Source: a bacterium (GTDB lineage: Bacteria > Bacteroidota > Ignavibacteria > Kapaibacteriales > UBA2268). Taken from it: a stretch of DNA of 61,950 nt. Where the stretch lies: assembly GCA_024711295.1 (NCBI GenBank), contig JANJTB010000038.1, positions 1 to 61,950 on the forward strand, in the 5' to 3' direction. Under the pieces are notes generated by a model. It was given only the letters and a program-made list of their open reading frames with translations. It was not told the origin of the DNA and did not search any database. Below are positions 31,008 through 41,060 of the stretch, in pieces (position 1 is the first letter of the stretch; the number at the start of each line of letters is the position of its first letter). The position numbers and the translations under genes were made by a program.

Positions 31008-32126
31008 ATGAAAACTACAATCATAGCAATTTTAATATCGCTATCCATACCTGCATTTTCACAATTTGACCTGAATTTAAATTCTCAATCAGGTGTAACA
31101 AATGTAAAGAATATGGATTCATCATCATTCAATACACCACTAAGCCAGAATTTTATTAACTTAAGCTATGACACTGACAATAGTATGTCTTACTATGGCG
31201 GGTTGGGCTTGATGCAGTATTTCAACTTGCCTGAACGCAATTTTTTAAGTGCATATTACGGTCTTTCATATAGTACTTACACGAACAAAAATGAAGATGC
31301 ATCTTTTAATATGTACGTAAATGGTCTATTACGTCAGTCGCTTAATGATGAAGACTTATCCAACAGTTCACAATATGCGATAGGTGCCCAATATATCTCA
31401 CAGCTTAGCGAGAACTCAGTAATTTATTTATCCGACGATATTAACTACAAAAGTTATGGAATGATCAAAGAGCTTAATTATCTTGAAAATTCCGCCGGAA
31501 TTACATTTAATACTTCATTTGAAACTAAAACTTCTTTGAAGATTGAGAGTGGTCTATACTCTAAAATATACAGCTCATTATATGATGACCAAGGTAATCT
31601 GATTGTCACTAATTCAGGCAAAATGAACCGAAAATTTAACAGTTTATCAAACCAGTTAAGATACACAGTTACTATTGCTCAAAATGTATTCGAAAATACT
31701 GGGCTTAGCTTTTCGGTTGATGGTGCTTACAGCATTGATAACTACGATACTCCTCTGGACTATATCGGGTTCGATTTTGCAGGTGACAATGAATTTTTTG
31801 ATGACCCTTACAGCTATGATTATAATAATTTCAAATTAATGCTTACTCAAATATTACCATTGGACACAAAACTGAGCCTGAGTGGTAACTATGCCGATAA
31901 ATACTATAATTATTTCGTAGTTATTGATGATGAAAATGATGCACAAAGAATTGATTATCAATCATCATTAGAAATAAATCTAAGCAAAACATTTAACTTC
32001 GAAGATACAAATATCAGTTTCCTCAAAATTCAACTTGAATACCAGGCATATTTAAATAAATCAAATCTTGGATTTATGAATTTTGATGGTAACTTCTTCT
32101 TAGTTGGTTTGCAGTTCGGAATTTGA
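31008..32126 (+). CDS. Outer-membrane beta-barrel protein of the sigma-54 unit
   Basis: This 372-residue protein has a signal peptide (MKTTIIAILISLSIPAFSQ). The rest alternates short amphipathic strands with polar, Tyr/Asn/Ser-rich turns (SYYGGLGLMQYFNLPERNF, AYYGLSYSTYTNKNED, FLKIQLEYQAYLN). It ends GNFFLVGLQFGI, an alternating strand with a near-terminal aromatic residue as in outer-membrane barrels. No known family was recognised. It starts 39 bases after the second small secreted protein with no terminator between, so it belongs to the same transcript. It could be the exporter, anchor or receptor for the two calcium-loop proteins; that is inference from gene order only. Confidence 0.75.
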   Translation: MKTTIIAILISLSIPAFSQFDLNLNSQSGVTNVKNMDSSSFNTPLSQNFINLSYDTDNSMSYYGGLGLMQYFNLPERNFLSAYYGLSYSTYTNKNEDASFNMYVNGLLRQSLNDEDLSNSSQYAIGAQYISQLSENSVIYLSDDINYKSYGMIKELNYLENSAGITFNTSFETKTSLKIESGLYSKIYSSLYDDQGNLIVTNSGKMNRKFNSLSNQLRYTVTIAQNVFENTGLSFSVDGAYSIDNYDTPLDYIGFDFAGDNEFFDDPYSYDYNNFKLMLTQILPLDTKLSLSGNYADKYYNYFVVIDDENDAQRIDYQSSLEINLSKTFNFEDTNISFLKIQLEYQAYLNKSNLGFMNFDGNFFLVGLQFGI

Positions 32127-32212
32127 ATTATTCAATTGTATAAAAATAATTCAACAATTTAAGCTAAAAATACTTATTTTTAATAATGTATATTTTGAAA
32201 TTTTAATTATAG

Positions 32213-34216
32213 TTGAATAAATACAAAAATATCATCATCATCATATTTTTGCTTGCTATTGCAATTGGCTTATATTCATATTATGAACTCACCAAATCCC
32301 GCAATGATCTTCAAAAACTAGCCAAAACCGAATCTGAGAATATCATAAAAGCCCTCAAAATATCAATAGAAAATAACCTTAGGGCAAATGCAGTCATTTA
32401 TGATGAAATAATAAACTACTTGATTGCAACAGCTTCTCTCGCAGAGCATCAACATGAGCATAAATTATTCGATAACGCCACTATCTCAAAGTTCTCTAAA
32501 CTACATAATCTTGATTTAATAATCATCGAACATAAGAATAATATTACGTCAAACATAATAAACTTAAACGGCAAATCTACAAATTCCATCATACCTAATT
32601 CAGAAGAAATAGAACTGATAAAAAATAAGAAAATGTTTTGGCAGGAAATCGGATTAACTTCTATTCAGGATAATGAGTATTATCTTATTGGAGGTTTTTT
32701 TAACAGTAATGAGACAATGATAATTGTCGGAATAAACGAGTTAAGACTACTTGACTTGCGCAAAGATATTGGTATTGGAAAGTTAATTAACAATATAAGC
32801 CTGAACGAAGAAATCAGCTACATAGCACTCCAGGATTCACTAGGCTTGATTGCTGCATCAAGAAATATTAAGCCGCTGTCAACGATACATAGTGATAGTT
32901 TTCTGGTAGCAAATTTTCATATTCAAAGACCCAAAGTACGATTTGCGAACTATCATGGGATAAAAATAATGGAGTCAGTAATCGCAATAAAAGGTGAAGA
33001 GCACGATATGGTTCTTAGGTTGGGGATATCGCTTCAAAAAATCAGAGCTGTTAATCAAAGAAATACATTACGGACAATATTTCTCAGTGTAGTGCTTTTA
33101 GTTATTGCTATTGGCTCTGTAGCTTTTGTTTACCAAACATCACTGCATCGAAAACTCCGTGAAGACCATTTAAATATTCTTGAATATAACAAGTTGCTAC
33201 TTTCTAATATTAATGATGCCGTTGTAGGTATAGATAACAAAAAGAATATTATTTTTTACAATCACAGAGCTGAAGATTTGTTTGGGAGTATAAATACCGG
33301 TAGTTCGTATTTCAATTTATTCCCTAATGACGAAATTAAATTATCTTATACATTGGATAAATCCTTACCTTTGGATTATCTGGAAATACACCACCAGCAA
33401 TATAAAGGTGATCAAGTTATAATGTCTTTAACCTGCTCAATAATTAAAGACACAAACTCAAAACCATTTATTGCACTTGCAGTATTGAGAGATATTACTG
33501 AAATAAAAAAACAGGAAGAAATTGAGAACAGAAACGAGAAGTTATTTGCTACTGCTAAGTTAGCCGCTGGTGTTGCTCACGAAATACGCAATCCTCTGAA
33601 CTCTATCGGAATCATTACGCAGAGACTCGAATTAGAGTTTGAGCCAGGCAGTGATAAAGTTGAATACTATTCGCTAATAAAAACCGTAAGACATGAAATA
33701 TCCAGATTAAATAAGATTGTTACCCAATTCTTAGACTTTTCGAGAATCAAGCCTACATTACTAAAATATCAAAGCTTAAATGAAATCATTGCTAAAGTCG
33801 TACGATTATCAGAGCCGGTGACACACCAAAATAAAGTTGTAATAAATTTTGTAAATGAAAAGGAATATTATCTTGAGCTGGATTCCGACAAAATCGAGCA
33901 ATTACTTATTAACTTAATCAATAATTCAATCGAAGCATCTGATACCGGTGGTAGAATAGATATTGAATTATGTGAAAGTGTAAATTCAATCACTATTGCC
34001 ATTAAAGATACCGGCAAAGGAATGCCTGAAGAAGTTAAGAAAAGAGCGTTCGACATCTATTTCACCACTAAAGAGAAGGGAACCGGTTTGGGCTTAGGTA
34101 TATCAAACAAGATTGTACAGGAACACAACGGTAAAATATGGTTTGAGTCTATGCTTGAGAGCGGAACAACATTTTATATAGAATTACCAAAGTTAAACAA
34201 ACATGAGCAAATTTAG
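32213..34216 (+). CDS. Membrane sensor histidine kinase, partner of the NtrC-type regulator
   Basis: This 667-residue protein starts at TTG (32213); no in-frame ATG upstream avoids a stop and no Shine-Dalgarno is visible. TM1 is at about 5-24 (IIIIIFLLAIAIGLYSYY), with an extracytoplasmic sensing domain to about 283 and TM2 at 284-306 (IFLSVVLLVIAIGSVAFVY). A PAS domain follows at about 325-435 (AVVGIDNKKNIIFYNHRAEDLFG), then HisKA with AAGVAHEIRNPLNS (His about 456), then HATPase with INNSIEASDTGG, DTGKGMPEEV and GTGLGLGISNKIVQEH. Architecture resembles ZraS/HydH/AtoS-type kinases that partner NtrC-family regulators. Its end overlaps the regulator start by 14 bases, so they are a translationally coupled pair. 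The periplasmic domain is not recognised; the signal is unknown. Confidence 0.9.
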   Translation: MNKYKNIIIIIFLLAIAIGLYSYYELTKSRNDLQKLAKTESENIIKALKISIENNLRANAVIYDEIINYLIATASLAEHQHEHKLFDNATISKFSKLHNLDLIIIEHKNNITSNIINLNGKSTNSIIPNSEEIELIKNKKMFWQEIGLTSIQDNEYYLIGGFFNSNETMIIVGINELRLLDLRKDIGIGKLINNISLNEEISYIALQDSLGLIAASRNIKPLSTIHSDSFLVANFHIQRPKVRFANYHGIKIMESVIAIKGEEHDMVLRLGISLQKIRAVNQRNTLRTIFLSVVLLVIAIGSVAFVYQTSLHRKLREDHLNILEYNKLLLSNINDAVVGIDNKKNIIFYNHRAEDLFGSINTGSSYFNLFPNDEIKLSYTLDKSLPLDYLEIHHQQYKGDQVIMSLTCSIIKDTNSKPFIALAVLRDITEIKKQEEIENRNEKLFATAKLAAGVAHEIRNPLNSIGIITQRLELEFEPGSDKVEYYSLIKTVRHEISRLNKIVTQFLDFSRIKPTLLKYQSLNEIIAKVVRLSEPVTHQNKVVINFVNEKEYYLELDSDKIEQLLINLINNSIEASDTGGRIDIELCESVNSITIAIKDTGKGMPEEVKKRAFDIYFTTKEKGTGLGLGISNKIVQEHNGKIWFESMLESGTTFYIELPKLNKHEQI

Positions 34217-35576
34217 CATATTACTAGTAGATGATGAGGAGTCGCAAAGAGTACCAATCAGAGGTTTTCTAGAAAAACGCGGTTTTATAGTAAAAGATGT
34301 CGGGAGCGTTGACTCTGCAGTTGAATATTATAAAAACAACATAGTAAATCTAATAATCACTGATTTAAAAATGCCTGATAAGTCAGGCGCAGATTTGTTG
34401 AATGAAATAAAGAGTATTAATCCTAATGTACCTATAATTGTAATTACTGCATTTGGAGAAATCGACGAAGCTGTTTCTCTTCTAAAAAGTGGAGCGTCAG
34501 ATTTTTTGCAAAAGCCCATAGATTTAATGGATTTAATTAAGCTAATTGAAAAGTTTCAGAACCATTCTAACATTGAAGAAGATAATAAGCTATTGACTAA
34601 AACATTGGAAGAGGATTCTGGAAACAAGGTTTCATTCAGCTCAATAGTGTACAAAAGCGATGCAATGAAATCTATACTGAGTCTTGCTTCCAGAGTTGCA
34701 ATTTCAAAAGCAAGCGTATTGATCCGCGGTGAAAGTGGCACCGGCAAAGAACTAATCGCAAGAGCAATTCATGACTCAAGTGATAGAAAGAATAAACCAT
34801 TTGTAACTGTCAACTGCGCGGCACTACCCGAAACACTTTTCGAAAGTGAATTGTTTGGACATGAAAAAGGTGCATTTACAGGTGCTGTAAAAAGTAGAAT
34901 TGGTAAATTTGAACAAGCAAACGAAGGCACATTGTTTATTGACGAGGTTGGTGATATTCCTCTTCCAATACAAGTAAAACTATTGAGGGCTTTGCAGTTC
35001 GGAGAAATACAGCGCTTGGGAGGTGATTCTGACATAAAAACTGACGTAAGAATTGTCTCTGCAACAAACAGAAACCTAGAGGAAATGATACAGAATAAGG
35101 AGTTCAGAGAAGATTTGGTTTACAGACTAAACGTCGTGACAATACAACTACCACCACTCAGAAGCCGAAAACAAGATATACAGCCATTGCTTGACTTTTT
35201 TGTAAGTAAATACTCTGATCTTTATGGAAAGAAAGTATCAGGAATTACTCCAAATGCTTTAGACTTATTAATGAAATATGATTTCCCCGGTAACATTAGG
35301 GAGCTTGAGAATATTATTCAAAGAGCCATTGTTATAAGCAGGGGAAATTTTATCGATGTTGACTCATTGGAACTTTCTGGCTCTGTTGAAAATAGCATTA
35401 ATGATGACTGCATAACTATTGGTGATTTAAACGAAAAAGTTGAATCGCTTGAAATAGCTTTGATTAATAAGGCATTGATAATGACAAATGGAAATCAAGT
35501 CAAAGCTGCAGCATTACTAAATATTAATGAACGTACCCTCCGATATAAAATATCAAAATATAATATAAAACATTAA
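34203..35576 (+). CDS. Sigma-54-dependent NtrC-family response regulator
   Basis: This 457-residue protein has the full three-domain layout. The receiver (1-120) has LLVDDEE, phospho-Asp 54 in IITDLKMPDK, TAFGE and Lys in LQKPI. The AAA+ domain (about 145-375) has Walker A RGESGTGKE, the sigma-54-contacting GAFTGA loop at 223-228, Walker B GTLFIDEVGD, NLEEMIQNKEFREDLVYRLNV in part, and the arginine fingers region FPGNIRELENIIQRA. The C-terminal Fis-type helix-turn-helix (about 415-457) reads NGNQVKAAALLNINERTLRYK. The intact GAFTGA loop shows it activates sigma-54 RNA polymerase. The only sigma-54-like promoter I found is at 30024-30039, in the same gene cluster, making that operon its likely target. 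The sigma-54 gene itself (rpoN) is not in the window. Confidence 0.95.
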   Translation: MSKFSILLVDDEESQRVPIRGFLEKRGFIVKDVGSVDSAVEYYKNNIVNLIITDLKMPDKSGADLLNEIKSINPNVPIIVITAFGEIDEAVSLLKSGASDFLQKPIDLMDLIKLIEKFQNHSNIEEDNKLLTKTLEEDSGNKVSFSSIVYKSDAMKSILSLASRVAISKASVLIRGESGTGKELIARAIHDSSDRKNKPFVTVNCAALPETLFESELFGHEKGAFTGAVKSRIGKFEQANEGTLFIDEVGDIPLPIQVKLLRALQFGEIQRLGGDSDIKTDVRIVSATNRNLEEMIQNKEFREDLVYRLNVVTIQLPPLRSRKQDIQPLLDFFVSKYSDLYGKKVSGITPNALDLLMKYDFPGNIRELENIIQRAIVISRGNFIDVDSLELSGSVENSINDDCITIGDLNEKVESLEIALINKALIMTNGNQVKAAALLNINERTLRYKISKYNIKH

Positions 35577-35664
35577 AAATTGAATTTTCAACATACTAAG
35601 TCAACATTGAAAATATTTAGCGTACTTCTATGTCATAATTGATTTTACAATTAGCTACAACTTT

Positions 35665-37761
35665 ATGAAATTCTCTATACTGTTCTTATTTCTGTTAGTA
35701 TCAACTAACAAATTATTTTCTGAAGAAATTTTCGAAGACAAATTTGATACCGACAAATCAATCTGGTGGACCGGCAAAGAAACAAACTTCAGTGGTGAAA
35801 TCAAAGATGGAAAGTACACACTTGATTTTACTGCTGAAAATCAATTTAAAGTCGTCTGGAGCACCTTTAATGTTTTTTATGAAAAGGACTTTTCGATAAG
35901 TGCAGACTTCAAACAGATATCTGGAATAGATAATCATGGTTATGGATTAATTTGGGGAACAGGTGATATTAAGAACCTTTACTATTTCATAGTATCAGGT
36001 AATGGTATGGCTTCGATATATAAAAATCATAATAATAATTGGATCAAGGTCAAAGAATGGACATCATTTAGTGCTATCAACAAAATGAATAATACCAATA
36101 AACTTGAAATTTCTCAGATTAATAAACGATTACATTTCAAGATAAATAATGAGCAGTTTCTTGACACAATCGGTCTTGCACCTCTTGGAAACTATATTGG
36201 ATTCACAGTAAATAATACCATGAAGGTTGAAATTGACAATTTTACTCTTAAATACCATAAGAGCAAAATCAAATTGGTTGACAATCCTGTAAAAAACACA
36301 CAAAAAATTAATCTCGGTACTGCTATTAACAGTAAATATAGCGAAATTGCACCGGTAATTTCATACGATGGAAATGAGATTTATTTTACAAGAAAGAATG
36401 ACCCTGACAATTTAGGTAAGGACAAAAAAGATGATATTTTATACTCTCGCAGAGGTAAAGATGGTAAATGGGAGCAAGCAGTCAGATTAGGACCTCCACT
36501 CAATAATGAGGGTTATAATTCAGTTGTGTCAATATCTTCAGATGGCAACTCCTTACTCCTTATGAATCAATATTCAAGTGATGGAAAATCCATCAAGGGT
36601 GGCGGTATTTCGAAAAGCTACAAAACAAGCGATGGCTGGAGTATCCCAGAAGATATCACTATAAATAATTACTATAATAACCAACCGGATAATTATGAGA
36701 ATCAGTTCTTATCTGCTGATAATAAAATTCTTCTGATAGCAGCACAAAGGAATGATTCTTATGGTGACCAAGACTTGTATGTAAGTTTTTTTGATGGAAC
36801 AAAGTATTCTACACCCTTAAATTTAGGACCCGTCGTCAATACTCATTATGGAGATTTTTCACCATATTTGGCAGCTGATGGGAAAACTCTCTATTTCGCA
36901 AGTTCAGGCCATCCCGGTTATGGCAGCAGCGATATATTTATTACTCAAAGACTTGATGACAGTTGGACAAATTGGAGTGAACCCCTTAATTTAGGCGATG
37001 GGATTAATACAGCACAGAACGACGCTTATTTTGTGATTCCTGCATCAGGTGAATTTGCCTATATGATGACCGGTGAAAATACAATCGGATTAGCAGATAT
37101 CATCAGGGTAGAACTGAACGCAGGTTCAAAACCTGAGCCAGTTGTACTTATTTATGGCAAAGTGCTTGATTCCAAATCAAACAAACCATTGAGTGCTTCA
37201 ATTAAGTATGGCAATTTACAAAGCGATAAGGAACTCGGAACAGCTTATTCTGAGCCATCAAAAGGCGAATACAAAATCGTATTGCCCTATGGCCAGATAT
37301 ATAGCTTCTTGGCATCAAAAGATGGTTTTTACTCAATTAGTGAAAATATTGACCTCACAAATCTTTCAGAATACAAAGAAATTGAAAAAAATCTATATTT
37401 AACTCCAATCGAAACCGGAAGTATCTTTAGATTGAATAATGTATTTTTTGATTATAATAAATCAACTTTACGAAACGAGTCTTTTCCTGAGCTTAACAGA
37501 TTGGTTAAGTTCTTAACCGAAAATCCTCAAGTTAACATTGAGATATCTGGTCATACCGATAATCAAGGCGGTGAGGAATATAATATTAAACTTTCAAAAG
37601 ATAGAGCCGGTTCTGTATTTGAATATTTGTCAGGTAAAGGGATAAATAAGTCAAGACTGGTTTATCAGGGATATGGCAAAAACAAACCGATTGCCGACAA
37701 TTCTACAGAAGAGGGAAGACAACTAAACAGACGTGTTGAAGTGAAAATATTGAATAGGTAA
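35665..37761 (+). CDS. OmpA-C-domain protein with PD40 propeller and N-terminal LamG-like domain
   Basis: This 698-residue envelope protein has a signal peptide (MKFSILFLFLLVSTNKLFS). Residues of about 22-205 resemble a LamG/concanavalin-like jelly roll (DKFDTDKSIWWTG, YGLIWGTGDIKNLYYFIVSG). Residues of about 220-490 carry PD40/WD40-like repeats (EIAPVISYDGNEIYFTRKND, YLAADGKTLYFASSGHPGYGSSDIFI). Then comes a CarboxypepD-like beta domain (IYGKVLDSKSNKPLSASIKY). The C-terminal OmpA peptidoglycan-binding domain (about 590-698) has FFDYNKSTLRNES, GHTDNQGGEEYNIKLSKDRA and GRQLNRRVEVKI. It likely tethers the outer membrane to peptidoglycan. This arrangement is common in T9SS-bearing bacteria. It follows the regulator by 88 bases and may be part of the same functional cluster, although it has its own intergenic region. 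Confidence 0.88.
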   Translation: MKFSILFLFLLVSTNKLFSEEIFEDKFDTDKSIWWTGKETNFSGEIKDGKYTLDFTAENQFKVVWSTFNVFYEKDFSISADFKQISGIDNHGYGLIWGTGDIKNLYYFIVSGNGMASIYKNHNNNWIKVKEWTSFSAINKMNNTNKLEISQINKRLHFKINNEQFLDTIGLAPLGNYIGFTVNNTMKVEIDNFTLKYHKSKIKLVDNPVKNTQKINLGTAINSKYSEIAPVISYDGNEIYFTRKNDPDNLGKDKKDDILYSRRGKDGKWEQAVRLGPPLNNEGYNSVVSISSDGNSLLLMNQYSSDGKSIKGGGISKSYKTSDGWSIPEDITINNYYNNQPDNYENQFLSADNKILLIAAQRNDSYGDQDLYVSFFDGTKYSTPLNLGPVVNTHYGDFSPYLAADGKTLYFASSGHPGYGSSDIFITQRLDDSWTNWSEPLNLGDGINTAQNDAYFVIPASGEFAYMMTGENTIGLADIIRVELNAGSKPEPVVLIYGKVLDSKSNKPLSASIKYGNLQSDKELGTAYSEPSKGEYKIVLPYGQIYSFLASKDGFYSISENIDLTNLSEYKEIEKNLYLTPIETGSIFRLNNVFFDYNKSTLRNESFPELNRLVKFLTENPQVNIEISGHTDNQGGEEYNIKLSKDRAGSVFEYLSGKGINKSRLVYQGYGKNKPIADNSTEEGRQLNRRVEVKILNR

Positions 37762-37810
37762 AACTTTAATTCTGAATCATGATTCAACATTTAGTTTACC
37801 GAATAATGAA

Positions 37811-37845
37811 AGAAGCGATAAATCTAATTTAGATTTGTCGCTTCT
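37811..37845. terminator. Long hairpin between convergent genes
   Basis: AGAAGCGA (37811-37818) pairs with TCGCTTCT (37838-37845) and, inside, AAATCTAA pairs with TTAGATTT around a single T. This gives a nearly continuous stem of about 16 pairs. It lies 50 bases after the plus-strand stop at 37761 and 61 bases beyond the minus-strand stop at 37906, so it can serve both genes. T-runs are weak on both sides. Confidence 0.7.
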
Positions 37846-37905
37846 CTATTAATTCGATGTTCCTAGTTTTGATTAACTTCACTAAGAACTTATTTCAGGT
37901 AACTT

Positions 37906-40689
37906 CTATTTAATGATTGTTAATTTTTTGATGTTAAGCCCACTTAGATTTTTGAATAATATTGTGTAGGTTCCGTTCGAAACATTATTTCCATAGCTGT
38001 CTTTACAATCCCAGGTAAATTGACTAACACCTTTTAACATATTTGAATCAACAACTTTTACAATTTCGCCTATACTATTAGTAATAATTAAATCTCCCTC
38101 AATAAATCCTACTTCACTGAACGATATTTGCACCTGATTACTTGCAGGGTTTGGATGAACTGATGCAAAAGAGTTTACATTTTCATTTACGCTTGATAAT
38201 ATTGAATTAGCACTAAATATAACTTCTACAGACATTTCAGTTTCTAAGAATCTGACTACAAAATCGCATGACTGTTGGTACTCGGTTTTTGGCAGAAACT
38301 TAAATGAAATCTCTAATGTCGCATCGGGTTGTAATAAATAAGGTAGCTCAGGCAAATTTAAGAAGCTTACATCATCTTCGTTGTTACAACCTAAGCTGAT
38401 TGAAGAAATAGTCAGGGGTTCATTACCTGTATTTGTAACAACGAATGTACTTATATATTCATTGTCAATTTCGACATTACCTAAATCAATAGTTTCCTTG
38501 TCGGAAACAGCCATGTATTCAATTAATTTAACAAGTAATGGCAATTCCATAGCACCATTTTCAGAGTTTGAGTAAATTTTTGCTAAAGCCTGATAAGTAC
38601 CTGCATTAGAACTATTTAACTTAATTTTTAAATCAGCTGATTCATCCGGATTGATAATGATTTTGGATAATTCCAATTCAAATAAATCTTTATCATTACC
38701 TGTAACTACTAAACTATCAATATTTAGCGGTTCTCCACCTGTGTTAGCAACGAAGTTTCTGAATAAGGAATCCAGATTATTGCCTGCAATAACCTTTACA
38801 TTTAAATTGTCACTTATCAGAGAAATTCTTGGCTTTTCGGACTTATCCTCAACTAAAACATTTGCAGCGACTGAGCTTGTACTACCACATGAATTGCTGA
38901 CAATACAATCATATTTGCCAGCATCACTTTTGCTTACATTAGTAATTTCATAAATTGATTCATTTGCATTAGCAATATTTACATTATCTTTCCTCCACTG
39001 ATAACTCAAGCTACCATTAGAAGCAACTACACTCAAGCTAAGGTTGTTACCGACTGTAAGATTTAGATTTTTGGGATTTGTAGTAATTACAGGCAAAAGA
39101 CTAACGTTAAGCTTAGCAGATTGACTGCGAACCTGCTCTCCACAACTGTTAAATACAATACAATGGTAATCACCCTGATTTGAAATACCAGCATTTTCGA
39201 TAATCAAACTTGATGAATTTGGAACATTTAGCTTAATCTCATTGTGATACCATTCATAAAAATTTCCTGAACCTGACGCTACAATACCAAATGAAGCTGT
39301 TTTGCCATCACATATTGTTGCATTTACCGGATGCTCTGTAATTACAGGTTGATTGTTTACGGTAAGCTCTGCGATATTACTTTTTAAAGTTCCACATGTA
39401 CCTGATATTTCGCAATAATATGCACCTGCATCAGTGTCCCCTGCGCTGGTTATCACCAGCGTTTGCTCTGTAGCATTATTTATTAGCTGGTTATTGTGAT
39501 ACCATTTATAACTGATATTGCTACCCGTAGCTGTAATTGAGAAAGTAGCAGCAGCTCCCAGGCAAACAGCAATATTTTGTGGTTGCGCAGATATTTGGTT
39601 CGGTGGCAATACCGTTATAGCAGCTGTATTTGAGCTAAGGTCTGCCTGGCAATTAGAAGAAACAACAACCTTGTAGTTACCTGATTTTGAAGCATCAGCA
39701 TTAGTTATTGCATATAAAGAGTCTGTAGCACCATTTATAATGTTGTTGTCTTTATACCACTGGAACTTTGTCCCGGTTCCTGATACTGATACTTTTAGTG
39801 TATTTGCCGTTCCACCACATATCTCTTTCGACTCCGGATGGGATAGAATGGAAAAGCCACCAGCTATTGAAAAATTGCTTGCCATTGCCGAGCTTAAAGA
39901 GGAAGATACATCATCTCTTACACGCAATCTAAAATTTGAACCAGTTTGAAAGTTGTTGGGTATTGTCCATGTATAAGTTCCCGAAGCTGGTGCAACACCG
40001 GTAGCAACTGTAGTTTCCCAGGAACTTCCTGAATTTGTTGAAAGTTCTATTGTAACCCCGCTCAATCCGGTTTGAGTCCACTTAATCGTTACTTGATTAC
40101 CGAGACAGTAAGAAAGATTAGATGCTAAAGGCTCGGTAAGCTGGATACCTTTTACTATTATTTCCTGAACAGTCATAAAATTCCATTGGTCACCACTGGT
40201 ACTACCATCGCCATTTACTGCGTTTGCTGCTGCCTTAAGATAGTAAGTACCGGGGGTTGACGGAGCAGTCCATTTAAAAGAAAAATCTGCATTAGAACCC
40301 GATAAATTTTTTGGTGATGAATGGATTAATTCTCCACCTGAACTTGTCAGACCTGAACCTGATTCTGCAGACAAAGTACCTGAATTTGTTTCGCCAGTAC
40401 TGCTCGACTTAACAGCAATGTTAATTCCAGCTTTTGTTTGTGAAGAATTAGAGTTGCTGACTCTGATAGTGTAATCATTTGTACTATTTGGCTCCACTGA
40501 TAAAGAGCCGGATAATACACTAATACCTGTAGCTGAATTTGCTGAGTTTCCATGACATCCGCTTGCCTGACAACCGGCATTTGTCCTGCCGGAAATACCT
40601 GTTGAACGGGCATATACTTCGTATGTAAAATATACGAATAATAAAAGTATAAGCACCAAAGGTACAGTTTTGTAAAATATTCTATTCAT
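37906..40689 (-). CDS. T9SS surface protein: choice-of-anchor-V-like domain plus Ig-like repeats
   Basis: This 927-residue protein has an N-terminal signal (IFYKTVPLVLILLLFVYF). It is followed by SGRTNAGCQASGCHGN and a beta domain to about 180, resembling the choice-of-anchor V/Reeler-like family, which carries a haem-like CxxCH; here it is C40-x4-C45-H46. Next comes a domain with TIKWTQTGLSGVTIELSTNSG and then four Ig-like repeats, each with the pattern G-x-x-x-x-Y-x-C or W-Y-H/K-N (QWYKDNNIINGATDSLYAI, KWYHNNQLINNATEQTLVI). An ASPM/Hydin-like domain (LGNVEIDNEYISTFVVTNTG) and a T9SS sorting tail (VHPNPASNQVQISF, ITNSIGEIVKVVD, NGTYTILFKNLSG) complete it. It is a multi-domain adhesin or surface structural protein. 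Haem binding is uncertain because the Cys spacing is not canonical. Confidence 0.82.
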   Translation of the reverse strand: MNRIFYKTVPLVLILLLFVYFTYEVYARSTGISGRTNAGCQASGCHGNSANSATGISVLSGSLSVEPNSTNDYTIRVSNSNSSQTKAGINIAVKSSSTGETNSGTLSAESGSGLTSSGGELIHSSPKNLSGSNADFSFKWTAPSTPGTYYLKAAANAVNGDGSTSGDQWNFMTVQEIIVKGIQLTEPLASNLSYCLGNQVTIKWTQTGLSGVTIELSTNSGSSWETTVATGVAPASGTYTWTIPNNFQTGSNFRLRVRDDVSSSLSSAMASNFSIAGGFSILSHPESKEICGGTANTLKVSVSGTGTKFQWYKDNNIINGATDSLYAITNADASKSGNYKVVVSSNCQADLSSNTAAITVLPPNQISAQPQNIAVCLGAAATFSITATGSNISYKWYHNNQLINNATEQTLVITSAGDTDAGAYYCEISGTCGTLKSNIAELTVNNQPVITEHPVNATICDGKTASFGIVASGSGNFYEWYHNEIKLNVPNSSSLIIENAGISNQGDYHCIVFNSCGEQVRSQSAKLNVSLLPVITTNPKNLNLTVGNNLSLSVVASNGSLSYQWRKDNVNIANANESIYEITNVSKSDAGKYDCIVSNSCGSTSSVAANVLVEDKSEKPRISLISDNLNVKVIAGNNLDSLFRNFVANTGGEPLNIDSLVVTGNDKDLFELELSKIIINPDESADLKIKLNSSNAGTYQALAKIYSNSENGAMELPLLVKLIEYMAVSDKETIDLGNVEIDNEYISTFVVTNTGNEPLTISSISLGCNNEDDVSFLNLPELPYLLQPDATLEISFKFLPKTEYQQSCDFVVRFLETEMSVEVIFSANSILSSVNENVNSFASVHPNPASNQVQISFSEVGFIEGDLIITNSIGEIVKVVDSNMLKGVSQFTWDCKDSYGNNVSNGTYTILFKNLSGLNIKKLTIIK

Positions 40690-41060
40690 AAATTATCCCG
40701 ATTTAAATTAAAACAATTTTAAATTTTCGTCTATTTAATTTTTTCTAACTAATTTATTTATTTATCTTAATTTTAATATTAATAACTGAGTATTATTTTT
40801 TTTGTTACAATTAATTTATTTTAATATCATTGTAACCAAATAAAAGAAAATTTGAAGATGCTTTCAAGTAGAATTTTATATATCAACACCTTACGTCAAT
40901 GTTTATAAGCAATGAATTTCTTTCCCCGAAAATATAAATGATTAAATTTTTATTCTAATTTTTTAAATTTTGTGCTTTTTTCTAATCTCATTTGTCTTAG
41001 TAATATAAATAAATGAAAATTTTTAAAATTTAAAATATTAATTAATCATTTGGGATTATT
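40690..41060. promoter_or_regulatory. Divergent promoter region with GTTACAAT/ATTGTAAC dyad
   Basis: This is 371 AT-rich bases between two divergently transcribed T9SS cargo genes. It contains a perfect 8-base inverted repeat GTTACAAT (40804-40811) and ATTGTAAC (40829-40836), separated by 17 bases. This is the only strong symmetry in the gap and a candidate site for a shared regulator. No gene longer than 16 codons is convincing here. Confidence 0.4.
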
